Shown: positions 1 through 5,975, counted from the first letter of the stretch. The stretch is DNA of 9,660 nucleotides from Solirubrobacterales bacterium (GCA_003151895.1 PLYX01000030.1:1-9660); one strand, 5' to 3'. The notes: generated from the sequence alone by a model not told the origin. Program-made: numbers and translations.

Positions 1-1689
1 CCCGACGAGTTCAACGACCTCGTGGCGCTCGTCGCGCTCTACCGGCCCGGCGCGATGGACCAGATCCCGGTGTACGCCAAGGGCAAGCGCAACCCGCAGG
101 ACATCTCCTATCCCGACGAGCGCCTGCGCCCAATCCTCGAATCCTCCAAGGGAGTGATCCTCTACCAGGAGCAGGCGATGCAGATCTCCAAGGAGATAGC
201 CGGCTTCTCCGGAGCCAAGGCTGACGATCTGCGCAAGGCGATCGGCAAGAAGAACCGCGAAGCGATGGCTGCGCTGAAGCCCGAGTTCGTCGAGGGCTGC
301 CGCGCCTCGGGCACCCGCCCCGAGGTGATCGAGTTCCTCTGGCAGACCAACGAAAAATCGGCCGACTACTCTTTCAACAAGTCCCACGCCGCGTGCTACG
401 CGCTGATCGCCTACCGCACCGCCTGGCTGAAGGCCAACCACACCGCCGAGTACATGGCGGCGCTGATCTCATCGGTGATGTCCACCAAGGACAAGGTCCC
501 GTTCTTCGTTGCCCGCTGCGAGGAGATGGGCATCGAGATCCTGCCGCCCGACGTCAACCTCTCAGACCACGAGTTCACAGTCGTCGACCGCAACATTCGC
601 TTCGGCCTTGACGCCGTCAAGGGAGTCGGCTACCAGGCGGTCGAGGCGATCCAGCGCGCCCGCGAGGAAGGCGGACCGTTCACCTCGCTATGGGATTTCT
701 GTGAGCGCGTCGACAGCCGCGCCGTCAACAAGAAGGCGATCGAGGCGCTCATCAAGTGCGGCGCGCTCGGCTCCACCGGCGCTACGCGCATGGGCATGCT
801 CGCAGTGCTCGAAACCGCCCAGTCGGCCGGCCAGAAGGCCCAGCAGGACGCGCTCGTCGGCCAGGGCTCGATCTTCGATCTCCAACCCGCCGCGCCCCCG
901 TCCTCCGGCGCCACCGCCGGGGGGGTGGATGGGCGGGTGGGACTTAATACAGGGCTGCTCAAGCCAAGTCATCCGCCGATCCCATCCGAGGAGTTCGACC
1001 AGCCGCAGCTGCTCGCCGTCGAGAAGGAGGCGATCGGCCTGTTCATCTCCGCACACCCGCTCAAGCCGATGCGCGAGGCGCTCAGGGCGCGCGTGGACTG
1101 CTCGCTCGCGGCACTCTCCGATCGTCGCGACAAGGACTGGGTGACCGTCGGCGGGATCATCACCGAGTCCAAGCGCATCCGCACCCGCAACGGCGACCAC
1201 ATGATGTTCGCGACACTCGACGACCTCGAAGGCTCCGTCGAGATCCTCGTTTTCGGCAAGGCGCTCGCCGAGCACGAGGCTGCGCTCGCGGTCGACCAGG
1301 TGGTGCTCGTCAGAGGCAGAGTGGACCACAAGGAGGCCGGCAAGACGTGCGTCGTCGTCCAGTCGGTCGATAGGTTCGCGCCCACCCACCAGGAGATCGA
1401 GCGCGCCAACAGTGACGCCAGGGCGATCTCCGTCGCACACGCCGCGGCAGCGCAGCCTGTGCGCCTGCGGGTCGACGCGGCGCGCCTGCCGGCAAGCGCG
1501 ATCGAGGACGTCAAGGACATCATCGAGACCAACCGCGGCCCGGCGGAGGTGGTGCTCGAGATGTTCACGAGCGCCGGCACGCGCATACTGCGCCTCGGTG
1601 AGGCATACCGCGTCCAGCACACCCCGGGGGTGCGCGCCGAGCTCGAACAAGCGTTGGCGCCCTCACCAGCGCTCGCCGCAACCGGCTAG
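1..1689 (+). CDS. dnaE: DNA polymerase III subunit alpha, C-terminal part (5' end outside window)
   Basis: This is the C-terminal ~562 residues of the replicative polymerase that copies the chromosome; the frame is open from base 1, so the true start lies upstream. Seen in order (residues counted from base 1): the fingers segment with YQEQAMQ near 55 followed by DDLRKAIGKKN; NKSHAACYALIAYRTAWLKA near 126, a DnaE hallmark; a helix-hairpin-helix VKGVGYQAVEAI near 206; and an OB-fold starting VTVGGIITESKRIRTRNG near 381 with EGSVEILVFGK. The catalytic aspartates of the palm lie upstream and cannot be checked. A Gly/Pro-rich linker at about residues 297-324 sits between the HhH region and the 'HPPIPSEEFD' segment and uses codons unlike its surroundings. 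The stop is TAG at 1687-1689. It is convergent with nfo. The family call is firm; dnaE1 versus a second DnaE copy cannot be decided from this fragment, although the ordinary C-terminal layout favours the main replicative form. Confidence 0.95.
   Translation, partial: PDEFNDLVALVALYRPGAMDQIPVYAKGKRNPQDISYPDERLRPILESSKGVILYQEQAMQISKEIAGFSGAKADDLRKAIGKKNREAMAALKPEFVEGCRASGTRPEVIEFLWQTNEKSADYSFNKSHAACYALIAYRTAWLKANHTAEYMAALISSVMSTKDKVPFFVARCEEMGIEILPPDVNLSDHEFTVVDRNIRFGLDAVKGVGYQAVEAIQRAREEGGPFTSLWDFCERVDSRAVNKKAIEALIKCGALGSTGATRMGMLAVLETAQSAGQKAQQDALVGQGSIFDLQPAAPPSSGATAGGVDGRVGLNTGLLKPSHPPIPSEEFDQPQLLAVEKEAIGLFISAHPLKPMREALRARVDCSLAALSDRRDKDWVTVGGIITESKRIRTRNGDHMMFATLDDLEGSVEILVFGKALAEHEAALAVDQVVLVRGRVDHKEAGKTCVVVQSVDRFAPTHQEIERANSDARAISVAHAAAAQPVRLRVDAARLPASAIEDVKDIIETNRGPAEVVLEMFTSAGTRILRLGEAYRVQHTPGVRAELEQALAPSPALAATG
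919..972 (+). other. In-frame linker insertion in dnaE with G-quadruplex motif and atypical codons
   Basis: Codons 919-972 encode a Gly-rich linker (GGVDGRVGLNTGLLKPSH) that I do not expect in typical DnaE proteins at this point, before the conserved HPPIP segment. The coding strand at 919-941 has four G-runs (919-925, 931-933, 935-937, 939-941) with loops of 5, 1 and 1 bases, fitting a G-quadruplex motif. Directly upstream, CCGGC (905-909) pairs with GCCGG (916-920). Codons CTT, AAT, ACA, CCA, AGT and CAT cluster here, unlike the C/G-ending codons on both sides. That this is an insertion is inferred from remembered family sequences, not from an alignment. Confidence 0.5.
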
Positions 1690-1709
1690 CCGCTTATCTC
1701 AATCAGCCC

Positions 1710-1815
1710 CTGAGAGGCCCGCTGGGCAAGCGAGACAAGGACGCACCGACCGCAGTGTGCTTGAGCACATAAGGGAGGGAGGACGCAGTATCGCGCAGCC
1801 CAGCGGGCCTCTCAG
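1710..1815. repeat. 18-bp perfect inverted repeat with nested hairpin between dnaE and nfo
   Basis: The left arm CTGAGAGGCCCGCTGGGC (1710-1727) is the exact reverse complement of the right arm at 1798-1815. The 70-base interval holds a second dyad, TGTGCT (1756-1761) and AGCACA (1764-1769), with a two-base loop. The right arm contains the nfo stop codon (1812-1814 on the minus strand). The element lies where dnaE and nfo transcripts converge, so a bidirectional transcription barrier or 3'-end structure is plausible. A small non-autonomous mobile element is the alternative. I see no clear target-site duplication, and no U-tract follows either arm. Confidence 0.7.
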
Positions 1816-2669
1816 CGCTCGCGCAGGCCCCGCTCGCGCAATTGCACCGCGAGCTGGACCTCCTCGCGCGTCGTCCCGGAGCGGTTCTCGCCGGGAGTCT
1901 CCAGCACGCACGGCAGGTCCTGCAGCGCCGGCGCCGACAGGAACGCCGTGCAGCCGCTCTCGCCGAGCTCGCCCTCGCCGATGTTCGCATGCCGGTCACG
2001 GTTGGACCCGAGCGTGGTCTGCGAATCGTTGAGATGCAGCGACCCGACGCGCTCCACGCCGACCTTCTCCGCGATCTCCTGCGTAAGCGCGTCCATCCCG
2101 GCGTGCGAGCGGATGTCATAGCCGGAGGCGAACAGGTGGCAGGAGTCCAGGCACAAACCCAGGCGCTCGCTCCCGCCGGCCGCGTCCAGGAGTGACGCCA
2201 GCTCGTCGATCGACCGTCCCAGCGTCCCGCCGGCGCCCGCTGTGTTCTCCAGGTGAAGAGGACACACCTCGCTCTCGGCCAGCGCCTCGCGGATCGTCTC
2301 GCCGGCGCGCACCACCGCCTCGGCGGGGTCACCCGTCTTGGCCGAGCCCGGATGCAGCACCACGCCCGACGCCCCGATGTCGTGCCCAACCCGCAGCGAA
2401 TGGGCCAGCGACGCGAGTGACTTCTCGCGGACGTCCGGATCGTCGCTTGCACAGTTGAGCAGGTACACGGCGTGGATCAGCACCGCGTCTATCTGGCTGG
2501 CGGCCATCGCCTCGCGGAAGGCCTCCACGTCCTCGGGGCGGAACACGGTCGGCCGCCACATGCGCGGCGACTGGTTGAATATCTGGATCGCGCGGCAATC
2601 GCGTTCGACGCCCCGCTCGATCGCCTTCGGCAAGCCGCCCGCCGGGGATACGTGCGCTCCGATTAGCAT
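1812..2669 (-). CDS. nfo: Deoxyribonuclease IV (endonuclease IV, AP endonuclease family 2)
   Basis: A 285-residue TIM-barrel enzyme that cuts DNA 5' to abasic sites and clears blocked 3' ends in base-excision repair, in the cytoplasm on the chromosome. The N-terminus MLIGAHVSPAGGL and the NQSPRMW segment (32-38) are family hallmarks. All nine trinuclear-zinc ligands known from E. coli Nfo can be placed with near-identical spacing: H66, H106, E141, D175 and H178 (LDSCH), H212 (LHLND), D225 and H227 (DRH), and E257 (LETPG). Length matches the family (about 280-285). The ATG at 2669-2667 begins right at the conserved first strand, so the start is well supported. No good Shine-Dalgarno is seen; a TANNNT box ten bases upstream suggests a very short leader. 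It is divergent from gltX with only 6 bp between starts. The C-terminus LRERGLRER overlaps the large inverted repeat. Confidence 0.96.
   Translation of the reverse strand: MLIGAHVSPAGGLPKAIERGVERDCRAIQIFNQSPRMWRPTVFRPEDVEAFREAMAASQIDAVLIHAVYLLNCASDDPDVREKSLASLAHSLRVGHDIGASGVVLHPGSAKTGDPAEAVVRAGETIREALAESEVCPLHLENTAGAGGTLGRSIDELASLLDAAGGSERLGLCLDSCHLFASGYDIRSHAGMDALTQEIAEKVGVERVGSLHLNDSQTTLGSNRDRHANIGEGELGESGCTAFLSAPALQDLPCVLETPGENRSGTTREEVQLAVQLRERGLRER
2664..2669 (+). promoter_or_regulatory. Candidate -10 box (TAGCAT) for leaderless gltX
   Basis: TAGCAT fits TANNNT and ends six bases before the GTG at 2676, the spacing expected if transcription starts at the start codon itself. The box overlaps the nfo start codon on the other strand. 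No convincing -35 hexamer is visible. Inference from position and consensus only. Confidence 0.45.
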
Positions 2670-2675
2670 GGGGCG

Positions 2676-4082
2676 GTGGATCCTATGCGCGTTCGCTTCG
2701 CTCCATCACCCACAGGCGCCCTGCACATTGGCGGCGCTCGCACCGCGCTGTTCAACTGGCTGCTCGCCAGGCGCCACAACGGCACGTTCCTGCTGCGTAT
2801 CGAGGACACCGACCGCGAACGCTCGACACCCGAGAACGTCGAGCAGATCCTCGATGCCCTGCGCTGGCTGCAGCTCGACTGGGACGAGGGCCCGGTCTTC
2901 CAGGGCGAGCGGGCCGATCGCCACCACGAAGCGCTCGAGGCGCTCCTGAACGGCGGACATGCCTACCGCTCGAGCGCCACCGCCGCCGACGTCGCCGCCT
3001 ACAAGAGCCTCCATGGCGCCGAGCGCGGATTCCGCGGCGAGGGGTGGGCGGGAAATCAGAAAGAGGGAGCGGTACGGCTGCGCGTGCCCGCCGGCGGCGC
3101 AACCGTCGTGCACGACGTGATCCGGGGGGATACTCGCTTCGAACATGTGCACCTCGACGATCCCGTGATCGCACGCGCCGACGGCTCGGTGCTCTACAAC
3201 TTCGCGGTCGCCATCGATGATCTCGACGCTCACATCACGCACGTCGTGCGCGGCGAGGATCACCTGTCGAACACGCCCAAGCAACTGCTCGTGCTGCAAG
3301 CAGCCAAGGCGGTCGGCTTCGGCGCAGACGCACCCGAGCCGCTCTATGCGCATCTGCCGCTGCTACACGGCCCGGACGGCAAGAAGCTCTCAAAGCGCCA
3401 CGGCGCCGCATCGGTGCAGGAGTTGCGTGAAGCCGGCTATCTGCCCGAGGCGGTGCGCAACTACCTCGCGCTGCTCGGCTGGGGCTCGGGGGACGACGCC
3501 ACCGTCATGTCTACCGACGAGCTCGTGAAGCGCTTCGAGCTCGAGCGCGTCAGTCGCAACCCTGCCCGTTTCGATGAGATCAAGCTGCGCTGGCTCGACG
3601 GGATCTACATCCGCGAGCTCTCCGTCCCCGAGCTCGCAGACCGTGTGCTCGACTTCCTGCGGATCGCCGATCCCGCGGCGGCGAGCGCGGCCGAAGCCGA
3701 CCGCGACTTGCTCGAGGGCGCTGTGGCGATCAGCCGGGAGAAGATCCACACGCTCGCCGACTTCTGGCCGCTTGCGCGCTTCTTCTTCACCGGGATCGCC
3801 GAGGACGCCTCTGCGCGTGAGCGGTGGCTGGGGGAGCAGGGAGTCTCCATGCTGAACGACGCTCGAACGGAGCTCTCCTCGGCTGTGAGCTTCGACGTTC
3901 CGGCGGTCGAGGCTGCGCTCGCGAGCGTCGTCGAGCGTCATGCCGTCAAGCCGCGCGAGGTCTACCAGCCCGTGCGCGTCGCGATTGCGGGCACCACGAT
4001 CTCGCCCGGCATCTTCGAGAGCGTCGCGCTGCTCGGCCGCGAGGAGACCCTGCGCCGCATCGACGTGGCGCTCGCCGGGTAA
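2676..4082 (+). CDS. gltX: Glutamate--tRNA ligase
   Basis: A 468-residue class I aminoacyl-tRNA synthetase that charges tRNA-Glu with glutamate using ATP in the cytoplasm. The HIGH-type motif is HIGG at residues 17-20, after the classic RVRFAPSPTG strand; the KMSKS-type motif is KKLSKRHG at 236-243. Other hallmarks are LLRIEDTDRERS, VVHDVIRGDTRFE, VLYNFAVAIDDLDAHITHVVRG, and the C-terminal anticodon-binding domain with KPREVYQPVRVAIAG. Length fits bacterial GluRS. Start choice: GTG 2676 (MDPMRVRF) lies six bases after a TAGCAT box and would be leaderless; ATG 2685 (MRVRF), four bases after GGTGGA, is the alternative and would give 465 residues. No GlnRS is in the window, so whether the enzyme also mischarges tRNA-Gln (the GatCAB route common in this group) is open. 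A short G-rich segment at 3041-3067 has unusual codons. The last 20 bases recur twice downstream. Confidence 0.96.
   Translation: MDPMRVRFAPSPTGALHIGGARTALFNWLLARRHNGTFLLRIEDTDRERSTPENVEQILDALRWLQLDWDEGPVFQGERADRHHEALEALLNGGHAYRSSATAADVAAYKSLHGAERGFRGEGWAGNQKEGAVRLRVPAGGATVVHDVIRGDTRFEHVHLDDPVIARADGSVLYNFAVAIDDLDAHITHVVRGEDHLSNTPKQLLVLQAAKAVGFGADAPEPLYAHLPLLHGPDGKKLSKRHGAASVQELREAGYLPEAVRNYLALLGWGSGDDATVMSTDELVKRFELERVSRNPARFDEIKLRWLDGIYIRELSVPELADRVLDFLRIADPAAASAAEADRDLLEGAVAISREKIHTLADFWPLARFFFTGIAEDASARERWLGEQGVSMLNDARTELSSAVSFDVPAVEAALASVVERHAVKPREVYQPVRVAIAGTTISPGIFESVALLGREETLRRIDVALAG
2680..2685 (-). promoter_or_regulatory. Candidate -10 box (TAGGAT) for nfo
   Basis: Read on the minus strand this is TAGGAT, ten bases before the nfo ATG, giving a predicted leader of only about three to four bases. 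It lies just inside the first codons of gltX and faces the gltX -10 box, so polymerase could probably not occupy both promoters at once. No clear -35 is seen. Inference from consensus and spacing. Confidence 0.35.
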
Positions 4083-4172
4083 CGAGCGAACCCTGAGCGC
4101 CCGGGTCGACGTGGCGCTCGCCGGGTGAGGAGGTGATGATGCGCGCCCGGGTCGACGTGGCGCTCGCCGGGT
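4061..4172 (+). repeat. Three copies of the gltX 3' end at 46-bp period
   Basis: The 20-mer CGACGTGGCGCTCGCCGGGT occurs exactly at 4061-4080, 4107-4126 and 4153-4172, each start 46 bases after the last. Copy 1 is the end of gltX (DVALAG plus stop). Copies 2 and 3 share ten further upstream bases (GCGCCCGGGT, 4097-4106 and 4143-4152), making a 30-base match. Each copy is followed by AA or GA, so each could read (I/V)DVALAG-stop, but 46 is not a multiple of three and the copies fall in three different frames. The unit can fold (GGC GCTC GCC, and CCCGG with CCGGG), so tandem hairpins downstream of gltX are possible. Confidence 0.9.
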
Positions 4173-4174
4173 AA
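4139..4174 (+). CDS. Possible 11-residue mini-ORF in the third gltX-tail repeat
   Basis: ATG 4139 opens a frame reading MRARVDVALAG and a TAA stop at 4172-4174, copying the gltX C-terminus. GAGGAGG at 4127-4133, five bases before this ATG, is the strongest Shine-Dalgarno-like sequence I see near any start in the window; a second ATG at 4136 is in frame. It may be chance within a duplicated segment. It is listed because a strong ribosome site is otherwise rare here. Translation is not established. Confidence 0.2.
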   Translation: MRARVDVALAG

Positions 4175-4289
4175 CGGTCGGTAAGCCCCTCCGTGTGGCC
4201 TCGCCGCTCAACAATCCGTTGAAAGGTGTCGATAGACCCCTGACGACCAATTGGACGGCTCGGATGCCGGCCACGTCAAGACAGGTGTC
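4175..4289. other. Spacer between the gltX-tail repeats and the HDOD-LuxR gene
   Basis: This ~115-base stretch has a small hairpin (TCAAC 4208-4212 with GTTGA 4218-4222) and an 8-bp palindrome CCAATTGG at 4247-4254. No convincing TANNNT box or terminator was found. The promoter of the downstream regulator presumably lies here, but I cannot place it. Confidence 0.4.
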
Positions 4290-5414
4290 ATGCGCACGCA
4301 AGCAACAGTGACAAAGCCAACGCACGGAAGCGACGCAAACCACTCGCCAGTAACCGACCGCCGCTCTAACGAGTCGGGTGGGTCGGGCGAGCGCCACCAG
4401 AATGAGGGCCACGGCCGCCGCTTGATGCTGGCGTTCGAGGCGCTCGACGCGTTCCCCGCACTGTCGGAGTCGCGCACACGCCTGCTGTCGCTCGTCTCCA
4501 AGGACAACGTCGCCACCGCCGACATCGTCTTGGCCGTCGAGTCTGATGTCGCGCTCATCATCGCCGTGATGCGTCTCGCCAACGAGGTACAGGGGCCTGG
4601 AGAACGCGTCGAGACTGTCGTTGGGGCCGTCGAGCGGCTCACGCCCCAGGCCGTGCAGTCGATCGTCAGCAGGGTGCGCACTTTCAACTTCTTCGAGCGC
4701 TCCAACGGATGGGACACGGCGCCGGAGCGCTTCCGCCTGCACGCGCTAGCCACCCAGCACACCGCAGACCGGCTCGCAGCCGAGGTGGGCTACGAGCATC
4801 GCGACCGGCTCACCGTCACGAGTCTCCTGCACGACGTCGGCAAGCTCGTTCTCGTGCACGCCTACCCGGGTTACATCGCCCAGGTCAAGAAGGATGGCCA
4901 GACGCCCGAGAAGCGCATCCATCGGGAACGGCGCGAGCTCGGTGTCGACCATGCGCTTGTGGGCGGCGTGCTCGCCCGCCGCTGGGGCTTGCCCCCGGCG
5001 ATCGCCACCGTGATCGAGCGCCACCACAATTCCGATGCCACCGGCGAGGCGGCATTCGTGCGTCTCGCAGACATGCTCGCCCACTACGCCCACGGGTCGC
5101 CCGTCGCGCCCGGCGAGATGCTCGCCTGCGCCCGCACTCTCGGGCTCGGGCCCGAGGAGTTGCGTCGCGTGATGTACGAGATGCCCAGCTCCCGAGGTCA
5201 GCGTCAGCGCATGGTCGACCCCTGCCCGCTGTCCGCACGCGAGCTCGGCGTGCTGCAGCGGCTGGCCGAAGGCAAGGTTTACAAGCAGATCGCCCACGAG
5301 CTCACGCTCTCCACGAGCACGGTTCGCACGCACCTGCACAACATCTACGGCAAGCTCGGCGCGGTTGATCGTGCACAAGCGGTATTGATCGCCACTGAGC
5401 GCGGCTGGCTGTAG
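4290..5414 (+). CDS. HDOD domain protein with C-terminal LuxR-type HTH
   Basis: A 374-residue predicted cytoplasmic regulator fusing an HDOD domain (about 48-270) to a LuxR/GerE DNA-binding domain (about 313-374). In the HDOD part I see the HD-superfamily residues: H151 in RLHALATQH, H181-D182 in SLLHDVGKLVL, H221 in VDHALVGGVLARRWGLP, H245-H246 in IERHH, and D261 in RLADMLAHY. The HTH reads SARELGVLQRLAEGKVYKQIAHELTLS, then STVRTHLHNIYGKLG. HDOD domains are linked to signalling and stress regulation, generally without shown catalysis; the output here is probably transcriptional. The first ~45 residues are hydrophilic, low in complexity, and use less GC-biased codons. Start is uncertain: ATG 4290 is chosen; TTG 4251 would add 13 residues, and ATG 4425 begins right at the folded domain. 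No receiver domain or membrane segment is present. Target genes are unknown; the cysteine cluster lies 131 bp downstream on the same strand. Confidence 0.88.
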   Translation: MRTQATVTKPTHGSDANHSPVTDRRSNESGGSGERHQNEGHGRRLMLAFEALDAFPALSESRTRLLSLVSKDNVATADIVLAVESDVALIIAVMRLANEVQGPGERVETVVGAVERLTPQAVQSIVSRVRTFNFFERSNGWDTAPERFRLHALATQHTADRLAAEVGYEHRDRLTVTSLLHDVGKLVLVHAYPGYIAQVKKDGQTPEKRIHRERRELGVDHALVGGVLARRWGLPPAIATVIERHHNSDATGEAAFVRLADMLAHYAHGSPVAPGEMLACARTLGLGPEELRRVMYEMPSSRGQRQRMVDPCPLSARELGVLQRLAEGKVYKQIAHELTLSTSTVRTHLHNIYGKLGAVDRAQAVLIATERGWL

Positions 5415-5506
5415 GACGGCAGATGGGCGGCGTCATGCTGCGTCCTCTCTCGCCTCTGTGCCAGGCACGCTTTGCTCGTTGGGTGCTGCTCTGGCTTGCC
5501 GAGCGA

Positions 5507-5521
5507 CCGCCCGACGGGCGG
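5507..5521 (+). terminator. GC hairpin downstream of the HDOD-LuxR gene, possible terminator
   Basis: CCGCCC (5507-5512), loop GAC, GGGCGG (5516-5521): a six-pair GC stem about 95 bases after the HDOD-LuxR stop and 25 bases before the Rrf2 start. Only GTTG follows, so there is no real U-tract and rho-independent termination would be weak. It could equally be part of the regulatory region of the next gene. Confidence 0.3.
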
Positions 5522-5527
5522 GTTGCG

Positions 5528-5533
5528 TAGCAT
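5528..5533 (+). promoter_or_regulatory. Candidate -10 box (TAGCAT) for the Rrf2 regulator gene
   Basis: TAGCAT matches TANNNT and is identical to the gltX box. It ends 12 bases before the ATG at 5546, predicting a leader of about six bases. Its last three bases overlap the left half of the 18-bp palindrome at 5531-5548. No -35 was recognised. Confidence 0.4.
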
Positions 5534-5548
5534 CGCGCGTGCGCGATG
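5531..5548. promoter_or_regulatory. 18-bp perfect palindrome over the Rrf2 start codon, candidate autoregulatory operator
   Basis: CATCGCGC (5531-5538), GT, GCGCGATG (5541-5548): eight perfect pairs of dyad symmetry around a two-base centre. It runs from the end of the candidate -10 box through the ATG. Rrf2 proteins bind as dimers and commonly repress their own genes, so an operator is the natural reading. As RNA it could also hide the start codon in a hairpin. Function is inferred. Confidence 0.5.
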
Positions 5549-5938
5549 ATCTCGATCACAAGCAAGTCCCCCTACGCGGTGGCCGCGCTCGCGGAGCTCG
5601 GTCGCTCAGGCGGCTCAGGTCCCGTGCCGATCGGCGAGCTCGCTCGCCGTCGTGAGATGCCGGTGCAGTTCCTCGAGCAGCTGTTCGCGGTGCTCCGCCG
5701 TGCCGGGGTGGTCAGCTCGCAGCGTGGGGTGAAGGGCGGCTACCGCTTCGCTCGCGACCCCGCCGAGGTGACCGTGCTGGAGGTCGTGGAGCTGCTCGAC
5801 GGGCCGCTCGGCCGCGACGCCGAAGGTGTCTTTGGGGACGCTTCGAAGGCCGCCCGCGACGTGCTCGAGCAGACCACCATCGCGGACGTGATCGAGCGCG
5901 AAGCGCGCGACTCCGGCGCGAGCATGTACCACATCTGA
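5546..5938 (+). CDS. cymR: Rrf2-family transcriptional regulator, CymR-like
   Basis: A 130-residue winged-helix repressor. ISITSKSPYAVAALAEL at the start is the Rrf2 opening helix, PIGELARRREMPVQFLEQLFAVLRRAGVV (28-56) is the helix-turn-helix, and SQRGVKGGYRFAR the wing; VTVLEVVELLDGPLG matches the family. There is no cysteine anywhere, so the three-Cys Fe-S site of IscR/NsrR types is absent. The tail SGASMYHI ends in isoleucine. I recall Bacillus CymR ending in a similar aromatic-Ile tail and acting as a complex with CysK that responds to O-acetylserine. With cysK 37 bp downstream and cysE next, a cysteine-supply repressor is the best reading. ATG 5546 is the natural family start; no Shine-Dalgarno is seen and an 18-bp palindrome covers the start. 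The Rrf2 family is certain; the CymR role is inferred from context and tail. Confidence 0.88.
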   Translation: MISITSKSPYAVAALAELGRSGGSGPVPIGELARRREMPVQFLEQLFAVLRRAGVVSSQRGVKGGYRFARDPAEVTVLEVVELLDGPLGRDAEGVFGDASKAARDVLEQTTIADVIEREARDSGASMYHI

Positions 5939-5955
5939 GCGTTCCCGGGCCGCGG

Positions 5956-5967
5956 CGACTATTGTCG
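5956..5967. promoter_or_regulatory. Candidate operator and -10 box upstream of cysK
   Basis: CGAC-TATT-GTCG is a 4+4 dyad around four A/T bases, nine bases before the cysK ATG. TATTGT (5960-5965) inside it fits a -10 box and would give a roughly four-base leader. Overlap of box and dyad would let a bound repressor block transcription. It is short enough to be chance. Confidence 0.35.
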
Positions 5968-5975
5968 TGAGAGCT

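Noticed and set aside
688..1650. A 320-codon minus-strand open frame opposite dnaE
   Set aside because: It is low-complexity, Arg/Asp/Leu-rich, and antisense to conserved DnaE motifs; a codon-bias shadow.
4061..4172. Regular repeats as a CRISPR array
   Set aside because: There are only three units, the first is coding sequence, and the second and third intervals share part of their bases. This is a tandem duplication.
4251..4292. TTG 4251 as the start of the HDOD-LuxR gene
   Set aside because: It has no Shine-Dalgarno or -10 box at a useful distance and only adds 13 low-complexity residues; ATG 4290 is preferred but not proven.
3390..4742. A 450-codon open frame on the minus strand across gltX and the HDOD-LuxR gene
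   Set aside because: It runs antisense to two clear genes, has no recognisable domain, and open antisense frames are expected in GC-rich coding DNA.
5627..5640. A 14-base match (CCGATCGGCGAGCT) between the Rrf2 gene and the helicase gene (9395-9408)
   Set aside because: Both encode PIGEL with the lineage's favoured codons, so it is best explained as coincidence rather than a shared element.
5546..5938. The Rrf2 protein as an IscR/NsrR Fe-S or thiol sensor
   Set aside because: The translated protein contains no cysteine at all.
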